Assembly (NCBI GenBank): GCA_014607495.2
Contig: CP053152.1
Location: 11,453,899 to 11,517,898, forward strand
From: Carposina sasakii
Taxonomy: Eukaryota; Arthropoda; Insecta; Lepidoptera; Carposinidae
Length of the DNA stretch: 64,000 nucleotides
Direction of reading: 5' to 3'
Under the pieces are notes generated by a model, which saw nothing but the letters and a program-made list of their open reading frames with translations, ran no database searches and was not told the origin of the DNA. Shown one piece after another: positions 34,961 to 46,264 of the stretch (position 1 is its first letter; each line of letters starts with the position of its first letter). A program made the translations under genes and the position numbers.

Positions 34961-35272
34961 ATGTTAAAATTCAAGGTTTAAAAACTGGACCGTAACGAAA
35001 AGTCTATATCATCATACCTTAATAATTAAAAAACTATTGTCTATGTGTCTTAGAAAAACATGTGGTGTCATTCCATAATATGACATTGAGTTCGTGTCGG
35101 GGTCAAGCGGGGGGGCGGGGGAGGGATACTGCGATAGAACCGGCGCTCGCGCTTGTTTCTATTCAGTGACGTGACTCCGACTTTATAGCGTGGTGATTCT
35201 CGTGTGTTTGTCAAGTTTATTTGAACCGATTGATTTATACAAAAATAAGTGTAATTTGGACATCTATACTAA

Positions 35273-35419
35273 TATTATAAAGCTAAGCTAATCTCAGGAA
35301 CTACTGGTCTGATTTAATTCTTTCAGTGTTAGATAGCCCATTTACCAAGGAAGGCTACAGTCTATTTTCGCACGGGTACAACGTCCCCTCACGCGGACGA
35401 AGTCGTGGGCGGCTGCTAT
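35273..35419 (+). mobile_element. Helitron-like element, deleted
   Basis: Starts TCTATACTAATATTATAAAG after A and ends CTGCTAT before T (CTAG mutated). 147 bp, with most of the middle missing. Confidence 0.65.
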
Positions 35420-35648
35420 TAACCAGAAAGTGACAATAAATATATAAACATTTGCTATTTTTTATTATACGTACATTATACTTGTCCATCTTGTTTTCAT
35501 TTCAATCTTTTACTTTTTTAACATAGACGTTTCACGTTAAAACCAACGGCCGTGTGGCCCCGACACAGCCCCACCCGCTTTTTTTTTTCTTTTCAGTTTT
35601 AACAGTCGGGTTTTTGGATTTTTTAAATTATGTTTTTTATTTTATACA

Positions 35649-36100
35649 GAAAATAATCTCTGTATATTACAAAAATAAACAGAGTCCAACGGACAAGCTA
35701 GTCGTTTATAAGGTATAAGCCATCGTAGTCTATTCGAAAATAAAACCGACTATCGCTCGCTTAAAATACGACTACAATATTTAGGTAGTTGCAAGCTCGA
35801 GCGCCTCAGACTGATTCTAGAGAGGTGTTTGTGACGTATTCTGTTGGACATGTGGACAGGCTGCTTGTCTTTATAGTGTGAATTGTGAATGCAGTGGATG
35901 CGAAAGTTGGACGGCAGTTGCAGGAAGTTGCAGTGCACTGCCGTAATGGTGGTCTAATTTTAAATTCTCAGATACCTACGTTTTTACCTCAGCTTGAAAT
36001 TTAGACGGTGATATGTGCAATGTTAAGTTATTGAGTAATAATACAATGTGCGAAATTAATAAACATAGTATGTACATGTTTATTTTAAAGTCTATAACTA
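35649..36100. other. AT-rich spacer
   Basis: Nothing recognised. Confidence 0.4.
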
Positions 36101-36461
36101 TACAGGATGATTTTTGGTTATTAACGTTCCCGAAAACTACGGAATCTCCTCATCATAACGATCATTTTTCTCCATGGAAGCACACTATAAAACATATAAA
36201 ATATTAGGGTCCAAAATTTACTGCGTTTTTCTGCATAAATGCACATTGACGCGTGTAGGAAGATTTTTTTCACGAGAAATAATTAATATCTGTCTATGAA
36301 AAAACTAACATAAACACTGGACACTATAAATTTCGGCCGATCAAGTAATTTAAAAAAAAATTACATCGTTTCCCAGCATGTTTTTTTGGCATAAACTTAC
36401 ATTATTTGATGTATATAGTACGTACCCTTCGTTAAGGGTGGCAACGAAAAAACTCCCTGTA
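36101..36461 (+). mobile_element. TACAGGATG-type DNA element, copy 2 of 3
   Basis: Begins TACAGGATGATTTTTGG and ends AAAAAACTCCCTGTA. Homologous throughout to 16394-16777 (inverted) and 56218-56604, with small internal deletions around 36185-36215. Confidence 0.8.
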
Positions 36462-38204
36462 TATTATATACGTAATAAATATACGTTAGCGTGCTATACG
36501 TAGGTACTTAAGCTGCCATGCTAACAGCCTGGTTCCATGATTAGCATGTCATTCATAAACCCCTTAAGAACTATATAAAGTAAAAGTTATTTCTGTACTC
36601 TTTATTAAAATTACCTGTAACTCTTTATAAAATTACCTGTGTTTTTACCCGTATTCTGTACTTATACCTCAGCAAACAGATAGCCTACTGTTTATACTTC
36701 AACCATAATTTAAGCATACAGCCGTTAAAATGGCAAAGGTCGGACAGCTGTCAAAGGTGGCATATTTGAGGTGCGCTAAGTACATTCATCTCATGCAGTC
36801 TGACCCGTTATCTTGCAGGAGCAGGGCCGGTGACTGATGACCCGACTTAATTAAATTTTATGAGGGCCCCAACTATTGCTGTTTACTATGCGCTGTTTGT
36901 TTAAGGTTTGTGTGTAATTGGGTTCTAACCTTTTGAAGGGACTGATGGGAGTTTCTTTAAGCGGCTACCGGTTAGGCTACCGGTTTGACCATGCTAAGTG
37001 ATTTGAGTAAAACTTTTATATGGGCATATTTGGTGCTACTTATAAAACGTGTGTTAAGTTATGCACAGGTTAAGTACGACATTTGATAACAAAATATGTC
37101 AAATATCTGTGAATTAAAACATTAACGTTGTTTTTACAAAACCTCGTCTAAAGTAAGGCCCTATTTAAAAGGAAGGCCCATTATGTCTAGCAATCAGAAT
37201 CGAGCGTCTTATGACAGCTTTTATATCAATGTTTATCTCGTCTGACCATTTTGTTTCAAGATTACAGTGAGCTTAGATCGTGGGCGTTTTTTGATAGAAT
37301 CGATAAAAGTTCGTCATCATGGCTTTTGATACATAAACAGAAAGATCTGTCATGTATTTTAATTCTCGATTTACACATTTATGGACTGGGCCTAAAATAA
37401 GATAGATACAGATTTTGTAATGGAACGGTAAACAAGACTACTTATTTGCATTTAAAGAAAATCGATAGAGCCAAAGCCGCGTTCAAGTCGATGCATATTA
37501 TTCATAAGTTTGTTGCCTTGAGGTCCGGACGGTCCAAATGCAAACAAACTGTGGAACACAGTTATTAATCATTCAGGTCGGCTTGTTATCGAAGAGACTT
37601 GATTATTTTTCATAATATGGTGCTTGGTTTGTTAGGAAAATATAGTGAAAAGAGAGGTAATTACGTGTGTTGCATGTGAGCAAATATTTTTAAATTTTTT
37701 GGTTTTTCAACCTGCAGAAAATCAAAATCCTTACTGCCTCACCTCAATCTAATGGTAGTAATTGTAGGTCACTATTTTATATAGCATGACAGGAAATACT
37801 GATTATTAATTCTTGAAATAAATAATATTTTATATGCTTAATTATGGGTTAATATAGAAACGGCCTAATTAAATGGTCTTTTCAGGCCTACAACAGTCAA
37901 TCTAACTATATTTTCGGTTGATTCACCACAAATCTATTTATAAAATATAGATCGGGAGCTGTTAAATATTCACTAGTGGTCATCAGCAGTTGATTGTGGC
38001 GGTAGGCGTTGACCGTCTGACCGCTCCTCCATAACTAATGCAGGTCCATGTAATTGGGTTTAAAAGGTGTTGCCTTCACCGCAAAGGATTTGCTCACTAT
38101 TTATGACTGGCTGGTCACCGCGACTCGGTCTATGTGGGGAAAGGAAGGAATAATCTAACAATGGTTAATCTAGATCTTTCCATAGGGATGGACATACTTA
38201 TACG
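36462..38204. other. Mixed spacer
   Basis: Unique patches near 36720-36990 and 37180-37570 (TAATTAAATT and CCGGTT-type motifs). No coding frame above about 40 codons looks credible and no repeat copy was recognised. Confidence 0.3.
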
Positions 38205-38290
38205 AGTACATACAGCTGTGATCCCAGGAATGGTGTAGCCAGAACTGCAAAATTGTGTAGAAGATCCTACAGCTACGGTTAGCAATCTAT
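38205..38290 (+). repeat. Possible repeat C fragment
   Basis: GGAATGGTGTAGCCAGAACTGCAAA resembles GGAATGGGGTAGTCAGAACCGCAAG at 63175, which belongs to repeat C. Short. Confidence 0.35.
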
Positions 38291-38307
38291 ATAAAATGTA
38301 ATAGTAT

Positions 38308-38582
38308 CTATATAAGGTCTACCAAAAAGTACTGATTATCTTATGACACGAAACTAGGTAGGTATAAAGAAACAACTTTCATTATGGGACCAACTCCGAA
38401 ACAGTGAAAAAAAATCTACTGTTCCATACATTTCAGTGTAGTAATTATTCAAGAAAATTATATGAAACAGCAGATTTTTTTTTCACTATTTCGAAGTTGG
38501 TCCCATAATGAAAGTTGTTTCTTTTTACCCACCTAGTTTCGTGTCAAAAGATAATCACTACTTTTTGGTAGACCTTATATAG
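38308..38582. mobile_element. MITE with 24-bp perfect ends
   Basis: CTATATAAGGTCTACCAAAA... at 38308-38331 and its exact reverse complement at 38559-38582. Long imperfect arms continue inward (GACACGAAACTAGGTAGGTA, AACAACTTTCATTATGGGAC). The arms match the inner part of 13308-13478, while the terminal 20 bases differ. Confidence 0.8.
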
Positions 38583-39098
38583 TGGCACTGAGTCTTCGTG
38601 TGCATGTCCGACTCGGAAATATATGGACTATCTGTCAAAGTTAGACTGTGTTTAGCCTAAACAATATCAAAGGTTTTAGGTATTCATACTTTAAAAACAC
38701 AACTATAAAAAACGTAACACATTTCGTACCTTCGATCTAAAATCGTGAAATCCATACTACGTGGCATTTCGTATGCTATGAATGTCAGCTTATATGTAGC
38801 CCTAGAACATAAGTAATTTCTTAACTTGGCAACTGCGCAGAACACGATAATTTAACTACATAAGTACGTACGTACGTAGTGAAAATACAGCAATAAAATA
38901 CCTTAAAAAAGTGTACACAATAATGTTGGCGCCGAAGTATCAAAATGGCTTCGATCCCGAACTTTGCCATTCGCACTCATCGGCAGGTATGTACCTCGCA
39001 AGGCTTGTTATACGAAACACCTTCGCACTCCTCATTAAAATGTGTACGACAACGTCTAAATTTTACTCTTTTCTCTGCGCCTCCATTTCAATATACAG
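38583..39098. other. Spacer
   Basis: A 15-nt ACGT-repeat palindrome lies near 38866-38880. Nothing else recognised. Confidence 0.35.
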
Positions 39099-39190
39099 GA
39101 AAAAGTGGAAGAGCCTCAGCGGGCTGAAACCAGGGGGGCTGAAAAGTTTTCCGCCCCCTCCCGTTGGGGGGCAAAAAGTGTTGCCGACGG
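39099..39190 (+). CDS. Candidate internal exon, 92 bp
   Basis: A pyrimidine-rich tract ending in ATATACAG (39098) precedes, and GGGTGAGAT (donor GT at 39191) follows. Frame 1 reads EKVEEPQRAETRGAEKFSAP then SRWGAKSVAD; frame 2 is also open. Composition is GC-rich against AT-rich flanks, and the GC-rich tract continues to about 39340. No homologous family recognised and no partner exon found. Confidence 0.2.
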
Positions 39191-40599
39191 GTGAGATCGT
39201 GTATAGACGTAGTTGTGTTGGGTAAAAGTTTTCCGTGTTGCGGGTAGGGGTGTGGGGAGGGGGAGCGGTGGCGCATGCGCGAAGCCTCCGCCGCAGAGCT
39301 GACGTGACAGTCCCGTTTGGGACTCCTATTCAGACGGGGGGCTTTTGCGTCTGAAAGCTGTAAACTGTTTAGCTTACACACGACAAAAGGCTGATGAAGA
39401 CGAGATTAATCCAAATTTAAACATTTTGGACATGTCCTTTTTACACTCGAGTTTTTAGGCTGACTGACTGACTGAACTTATTTCAAAATTTTGATTCTCT
39501 CCCTTTAATATTGATGTCGTAGTCAAAATTAGAGGTACCTTACCCCTTCTAATGTCGCCTATGGTAGTCGCTAGGGGTCATAAAACTAGTTAGGTCATTC
39601 GGAGGGCACGCCGGGGTGATCAATATTGAGCCCCGCACCCCCGTCGCAAAGTTTGAGGCTAGCTTTTGGCACCGCCTACGTCGTAGTCGCATGTTCTACG
39701 AATTCGTAGCAATCCGTAGAAGTGCTACTATTAGGGATTTACAATGCTTTTAGGATGATTTTTGTTAATTTAAAATTTTCGATTGGCACCTTACAGATTT
39801 TTATTTGCTCATCCATTTTTAAATACTTTTGTTATCTAGATAGATATCAACTAAAAACTTTGCTTTTTTTTCCTTTTACTTGAATTTTAAATTCTGCATA
39901 AAATATTGTAATTTATACAACTCTCAAAATTTTTTAAAATTTATCATGCTAAATAGTTCAGCAAAGGGTACTCTTAGAATTTAAAGATAGCTACTGTTAT
40001 ACTACGACAGGTTTTATCAAAGAAATAAAAAAAAAAACAAAGCTACGATTTTAATAAAACTTATGCAAGTACGTCGGAAGCGTTGCAATAAATAAGCTAA
40101 GTACTAATAAATTGTATAATAACAAAAGCACGAACCTGTACATATGTTTATATAATTAATTTTTTAAAGTACTTGAAGGTGGACAAAGTTGTATAGAAAA
40201 ATTAAAATAATAAACTCCACATAAACCAAGTCCCTAAACTGCCGATAATTATTTTTAATTTTATTATTTTTAATGTGTTATTGCTACTCTGTAGATAAAT
40301 GAATGAATTTATAAAAGGTATTCAAATATAGGTATATAGTAAAAAAAAATGTAGACAAGTGGAGGATCTAACTAGTTTCTATTTTTATTGCAAAGTTTAT
40401 GTATTAATAAGATAAGAAAATTTGACATTGGAACGATCTGTAAAAAAAATGTAAACATTATTGTGAATATGAGGTCTGTTTCTGTCATTATAAAAAAATG
40501 GCCTGGTAATCGTCGCTTAATTGAAATCTACGATTATATAGGTACATTTGGTGCAAGTGGACCCTTTGCCTTTCTTCATATCTAGTAGACGTGTATGCT
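39191..40599. other. GC-rich tract to 39350, then AT-rich spacer
   Basis: 39200-39350 is GC-rich with CpG-containing words (GGCGCATGCGCGAAG) and could be part of an exon or promoter. 39540-39680 is another unique patch. The remainder is AT-rich and unrecognised. Confidence 0.25.
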
Positions 40600-40860
40600 A
40601 AGGAGCTGGGACAACATGCGCGGTCGCACTTTGGGATTCTTGTGATTCGGCAAGCACTTTACGTGCTTGGTCCTGCGCCTGATCTCTCTCCGGTCGAGTC
40701 AGATTTATGTCCATTCGGACTATGAGAGTGGGAGACTAGAGAGTGCACCTGTGTTTGTGCATTTGTAAACTATAATAATATCTTCTGCACAGTTGGCTAA
40801 TCTCCGAGATGGACCGCCATAACAAATGACGGTGTGGAGGACATTATGATCATCATTTTC
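40600..40860 (+). mobile_element. Interspersed repeat D, copy 1 (LINE-like)
   Basis: Contains CCTGCGCCTGATCTCTCTCC, ACTATGAGAGTGGGAGACTA and GAGAGTGCACCTGTGTTTGT, then TATAATAATATCTTCTGCAC. Shares these blocks in order with 55440-55590. Looks like a non-LTR-derived fragment; no frame survives. Confidence 0.55.
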
Positions 40861-41639
40861 TTACTTGCAACCGGTCACAATTTCGCTATTTTAGTCAAAC
40901 ATGACATTTGGTATTATCCCGCTAGTTTAATAAGTCACTGTATGGAAAGAAAAAAATCAGTGCTCTCTATCGATGGATTACAAATTAGGATTCTTTGAAT
41001 TGGTCGCATTGTCCTCTTTTGTTATTTAGCAACCCGTCTCCGATCGGTCGCAAGTTATAAAATATACCTCCTGTTCCCCAGACCCTGACTAAACTGACCT
41101 CCCGTACTCATCAACTCCGCTTGCTTGCAACTAAACTGAGTTCGAGAACTAACTTGCGGATATTTAAAGGAACTTTTTCAGAGTCAACGGCCCCTGGACC
41201 GTCACCCAGTTTCAGGCCTCGAGTTATGGCAGTTGTTGCAAAGTTGGACCAGAGGGCTGGCTTGCTAATTCGACCTTGTGCAACTTCGGCCGCTGTCTAA
41301 TTGTACGTGCTGTAGTTACTGGACCAGCGTATGGTTGGTCCTGCTGTTTGTTATGAAGTTTGCTTCAAGAAGTTCGGGAATTATAACATGTGTTAAAGTA
41401 TTTGTTTTTGCCGATGGAAGTAAAACTTCCCAATCAATGGTACATGTCCCAAATAAATTGCGAATTGACGTACACAACAAAACATATTGCTTATGTTCTG
41501 CCAACATAACTGGCGTGAACATTAGCCATTGCTATATGTTTCTGCCAGAATTACAGATAATTGATTTTCTTTTAACTCATTGCGCTTCTTTTGAAATAAA
41601 TAAATCCTTTAGTGTTACCCTCAACCACAACGTCGATTA
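40861..41639. other. Unique spacer
   Basis: 41030-41290 is balanced in composition. A 120-codon frame (41278-41640) starts at GTG with no acceptor at its start, so it is not called. Confidence 0.3.
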
Positions 41640-41960
41640 AAGGCGACTTAATTAACTGAATCTCCATCAAACCCGTCTGAGGCTTCAAACAAATTGGCCT
41701 GCACAAAATAATACGAGATAATAACCGCTCGGGCCAGCAGAACCCGCCTTGGGCCTCGCACCTGACTAACAAAATTAATTACAAGCCAATAAGGAAATAT
41801 TAACTGGCCGCTTAATAAGCCATTCTCGAAGATACGCCGCAATTAAATTGGGAGGGTCGCGGAGTCATTATTTATAAACAATAATATATCAAGACGATAT
41901 TTTCAAGATGGCGCCCGCCGCAGACCGCGCGATGCGTCATGCAAACAAATGGTGGCGAAA
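41640..41960. promoter_or_regulatory. Unique TAAT-rich island
   Basis: Non-repetitive, with CTTAATTAACTG, AAATTAATTAC and GCAATTAAATTGG, then CAAGATGGCGCCC (contains a Pho/YY1-type GCCAT core on the minus strand) and ATGCAAAC (octamer-like). Possible enhancer or polycomb-type element; composition and motifs only. Confidence 0.25.
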
Positions 41961-42112
41961 ATAAATGCCGGTGAGAATCATTTTGGAATGGATTGGTGGA
42001 ATTTCTGTATTTAAGATAAATATATGTATACGTAATTAGTCAAACATTACATAAATGTAATATGTATACATAGTTGGTAAGCCTAAATATATAAATATTT
42101 TATTAAAACGAA
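41961..42112. other. AT-rich spacer
   Basis: Nothing recognised. Confidence 0.4.
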
Positions 42113-42919
42113 AAACCGACTTCCTCCCCTATGAGCCAAAACTCGAGCTTACTAAAGTAAAATTTTGCTAAAGAGCAAATATATATTGCGTTAAGCCGTG
42201 TACGAAGTTTAGAAGGCATAATATTGTCAGATTTATATGCCAGCAAAAGATTAAATAGGCCACATGACAAAAGAGAAAAGTAGGCTTCGAAACTTTACGT
42301 CTGACAATATAAGCAACATATAATTACACTCTTTCTTCCTGCCCTGTTCCCAATCATTTAGGGTAGGTACTCTTCTTTCATTCATCCCTATTATCCATCA
42401 TCTCGTTATTTTCATGTCTACCTCTTCCTCTATAACCATCTTACTTCGGACACGGCTTAACGCAACATATAATTACACGACTTAACACAATTATGTTCAT
42501 CTTCATAAGCCTATTGCAGTCCACTACTGGACGTAGGCTTCCCCCATACGGGGATTTTGTTACTAAAAAGTTCCACTATCTGTTTTTCGGCGGCTCCATC
42601 ATCAGACCCTCGTTTCCTTTATATTATATGTAGCTGACCAAAATTCTATATAAAAATCTAAAAACGGGCTACTCGTGCCTATTATATTTGAGGATATCCC
42701 TAGATTCCTTAGAGATTCCATCATCAGATGTTATGTTTTATAATATGTAGGTGACCAAAACACTCAGTAAAAGTGTAAAAACAGACATGTGCCTACAATA
42801 TTTGAGGATTGTCCTCGATTTCTCGAAAATTGAAATCGGTAACACACATTTAAAAAAAAATAAAAAATAAAAATAAAAAAAAACAGATGAATTGATAACC
42901 TCTCTTTTTGAAGTCGGTT
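42113..42919. mobile_element. About 800-bp element with AACCGACTTC inverted ends
   Basis: Ends AACCGACTTC (42114-42123) and GAAGTCGGTT (42910-42919). It contains a nested LINE fragment (42500-42560) and two diverged units of about 122 bp (42596-42717 and 42718-42836) sharing CCATCATCAGA, GTGACCAAAA and ATTTGAGGAT. An A-rich stretch lies at 42850-42885. Confidence 0.55.
42500..42560 (-). mobile_element. LINE 3' end fragment (nested)
   Basis: CCTATTGCAGTCCACTACTG and GGACGTAGGCTTCCCCCAT match the minus-strand GEAYVQQWTAIG-coding 3' end at 62.1 kb. Confidence 0.6.
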
Positions 42920-43818
42920 AATAAGTAAACATTTTGCCCGTGAATATTTACTGTATCTGCTCTATGTAGAAAGTTGGAAGGAAAATTGGTTAGGTGTAGG
43001 ATATATTCCGCAAGCTACCTAATAACTTGGCAGACTGCATGTGTGTAAGGAATAAACTGTCACTCAGAAGCTATAGGTTTATCAAAATCTGAATCTCAGC
43101 GCTTTTTACGTTTTCTGTTCGACGTGGACTAAAACAATTTATTTACTCTGCACAGAGCTTAAACATAACGTGTTATTACAAACATCCTTACACATTACTT
43201 TTTCTAAGCAAGCCCGACAGTTTTTCTAAATATTAAGCTTGATTTTCATTTTCATATACAATTTAAAAAATGGGACCGATAAAAATGTGATTCGTTTTGA
43301 TCTCCGATACTGTGATTGACCGTAAATCTTTTTAACGCGTGTTTATTATGTCTGTTCTTCTAGTTTTTTTAGCACTATAAGCCCTTTTAAAACTGTGACG
43401 CCTATGTAGACTTATCCGGCATAAAATTCAGATGTAAAACACAGAAATTCTGAGTGAAATTGCAGCAGCAAGCGTCTATAGACGGGGAGTAGAACACGGG
43501 CGGTAGGATTGTATTTATGGCTATATGGCGGAAAAGTTTCCAGCGTAGGAGCTAAAGCCATCGATTTTCAAAACTTTTTCATGGAAATAAACCTACTTTC
43601 GTAGTGTACGTGTCGGTGGGTTGGTGTGCGTTGGGAGGTGGCTGACGCACACTGGTGCAAATGTTAGAGGTCACAGGTTTCGTTTTGTTGCTGTATGTAT
43701 ATGTGGCTATATCATATAATTGTTAAGTTTTTATTGGCCATCTCATAAGAAGCCTAAGTGGTAGAAAATAGTACTTGAATGACAAATGATAATAAACAGG
43801 TTGGGATATTAATATAGC
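42920..43818. other. AT-rich spacer
   Basis: Nothing recognised. Confidence 0.4.
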
Positions 43819-43975
43819 TATTGGCTGCGATTTCGTCCGCGTGGACTACAGAATATAGCCTATGTTCTTCTCAGTACTTCTAATGTTCTAACTATATGCA
43901 CGCAAAATTTGAAGAAGATTGCTTGAGTAATAAATCGTGATGAGGTAACAAATAAACAACCTTACTTTCTCTAAA
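43819..43975 (-). mobile_element. Helitron-like fragment
   Basis: The plus strand begins CTATTGGCTGCGATTTCGTCC, the inverted GC-rich Helitron-like 3' end, followed by GGACTACAG. Ends are decayed. Confidence 0.5.
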
Positions 43976-44885
43976 CTCGATGATTTGTTTGTAGCACGAA
44001 ATACTATAATCTACTGAAATGCGTTTTTTTTTTCTAATATAAGGTAAATTAAGGTACACACTTACTTTAAAGTAAAATAAGCAATCACCGGACCATCGAC
44101 CGCGAGTATCGATCGCACACACACAAGCACATCGTACTTGTAATGGGTCCGCAAAGAAAACTTTTTAAAACTTTTCCAGCGAGGCAATATGGCTCGTGTT
44201 CTCAACCGTCATGTTTTATTTAGGCCAGTCTATCGTCTCTTTCTATACTACCTACAGTTACACACGTAGAGTGAGAAAGATATGTTTTTCAGTGTTACGT
44301 TCGGACGTAACAATACGGCTGGCTGCCTTGCCCGGGATCCGAAGTAATTATTTCTATTCTGTCATTGCGTTGTATTTTTTATGTGTCCTGCTCATTCTGT
44401 GTTCCGTGTTTTAGTGGGCTGTTTAGATTACTAAAATACCATTTTTATATAAGCATTGTTGTAAATATTACTACCTACCTATAAGTACCAAAAAATATTG
44501 TCTATAGGACATGTCAAAATACCTACGCTAAAAGAAATGTTTTAACTGAGGTACTTCTTGGTAGATAAGTGTGTATATGTCATAAAGTCAAGCACACAAT
44601 TTTGTAAAAGCTATATTTTCTGCTGAAAACTCACTAATATCTCCCGCTAATGTACATGAATGACTGATGGATCAACGCACAGCCTGAACCACTGGTCTTA
44701 ACATCATATGCTTCTGTTTTTCCAATATTTTTCTGTAAAAAAGTTGTTCTACCATTAGAGACTCATAAAGTTTACGTACCTAATTTCAGAATACATACAT
44801 TAGCACTATTAAATGGCAGGAGAACATACTTTGTATATCAAAAACCGTTTGTCAGACAACCTCTTAATAAGTATTTTATAGTCTA
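43976..44885. other. AT-rich spacer
   Basis: Nothing recognised. Confidence 0.4.
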
Positions 44886-45112
44886 CTAGCGATTCGCCCC
44901 GGCTTTGCGCGGGTGTAATGCTCTTTCATATGGACAAAGTCGTGGGCCGCCGCTATAGAAAAGTAGAAAAGGCAATTAAAAAAAAAATCTTTTCGTAAGA
45001 ACCATCCTCGTACTTCAAGGAATACGCTAAAAAAGAATAAGCGAAATCGGTTCAGCTGTTCTCAAGATTCGCGCTTAGCAACACATTTAGCGATTAATTT
45101 TTATATTATAGA
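44886..45112 (-). mobile_element. Helitron-like element, second subfamily, both ends intact
   Basis: Minus strand: starts TCTATAATATAAAAATTAAT after A, ends GGCGAATCGCTAG before T. The GC-rich end differs from the 21011 family but the terminal rules are the same. Confidence 0.75.
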
Positions 45113-45949
45113 TTAAATTCGAGCTCTACTTATAGCACCCATTAACCTATTAACGTGCAAGATATTCCCGTGGAAAAGGGGGAAACAGCAATAGTAGATA
45201 GCCCACGGCGTTCTCTAATGTTAGAACAAAAATAAAGCTTATAAAAATGATATGATTAGTGGTATAAACATAATTTAACATTATTCCATCATTAGTTAAT
45301 TGAGAAAAATTCAATTATTTCACTGGAAAAAAAAATCTGTGAAATTGTAAAAATTAAGCCGGCAACTTAACACAAGATAAGCTTCGCAGGTGTGCAAATT
45401 ACAGCTTTTAGGAGCACGTTCCTTTACATGTATGAATTGCAGGGTTTAGAATATCCTCAACGGAGAATGCACTCTCACGGCGATCGTTTATCAAGATCGC
45501 GGGCGATTGGACGCGACTCAGCTGCGTTTTATTGTCGATTCTCCCGGACCCATTCTCATTTTAATTTATATTCCGTACGCCGTATTTATTATGTCCAATT
45601 TGGGTACGCGGTTTCTTAATATTTCCGTTGTTTGAAATATGAGGATAAAAAAATAAAATTTTAAAGTTTTTAAAAAGATTTAATTTGCTTAGGTATTATG
45701 GTTTCTTTGTATGTCTGTGAGGTAGGTTATACGTCATAACTTAGCGGAGTTATATCCAAAAAATTGGTTTTGATTTGTTACAAATTAGTAGATATATTAT
45801 GTATTGGAACAGTTTTAAAAGACTTCTAAATTAGAAATAGTTGACCCTTCATGTTTGTAAGCAATTGAGCAACATAGGAGTATTTTGAGGTTTTGATAAT
45901 GTTATTATGAACAACATACAATAAGGGTAGGTTCAATCAAGTAAGTACA
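45113..45949. other. Spacer with a unique patch at 45390-45620
   Basis: The patch is balanced in composition and has no recognised repeat. No gene called. Confidence 0.3.
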
Positions 45950-46075
45950 AAAAAAAAAAAATTAAAAACTTATTTATTTTTTATTTCTTATTCTTTATAG
46001 CACATACACAAAAATATAACATACAAGATAAGAGAAGAGATGCATGTACAATGGCTAACTTCAAATTTTTATAAT
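45950..46075 (-). mobile_element. Possible retroelement tail
   Basis: A13 at about 45950 followed by TTATTTATTTTTTATTTC and CACATACACAAAAATA. Looks like the inverted 3' tail of an old retroelement; weak. Confidence 0.3.
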
Positions 46076-46108
46076 GTTAATATCACATTACAAAGCCAAA
46101 GTAAAAAA

Positions 46109-46264
46109 TCCCACTCGGGTGAAGAATTTTTTCCATTTCTTTATTAATAATTTTATAAAAAATCTATGTATTTATATACCGTTGCTTAGTACCTACGACA
46201 CAAGACCTTAGGGATCTTAGTGTGGGACTAGGTTAATGTGTTGTGTAGTGTGTGAAGAAAAAAA
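46109..46264 (+). mobile_element. Chimeric SINE fragment (family A tail joined to family B body)
   Basis: 46109-46158 matches the T-arm and tail of family A (CCCACTCGGGTGAAGAATTT). From about 46161 it becomes the family B body (TATACCGTTGCTTAGTACCT, ACAAGACCTTAGGGATCTTA) seen inverted at 63303-63545. No tRNA head. Confidence 0.7.

Larger units (their letters stand above)
34637..35648. mobile_element. About 1-kb composite with inverted ends, two nested insertions
   Basis: 34637-34688 and 35600-35648 are inverted copies (core ATCCAAAAACCCGACTG). Inside sit a foldback element (34732-34960) and a Helitron-like fragment (35273-35419), plus a G-rich stretch at 35100-35125. Confidence 0.55.

Noticed and set aside
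34637..35648. LTR retrotransposon
   Set aside because: The end repeats are inverted, not direct, and there is no gag or pol coding sequence.
41278..41640. 120-codon plus frame
   Set aside because: GTG start, no acceptor at its start, no domain; the minus strand is also open.
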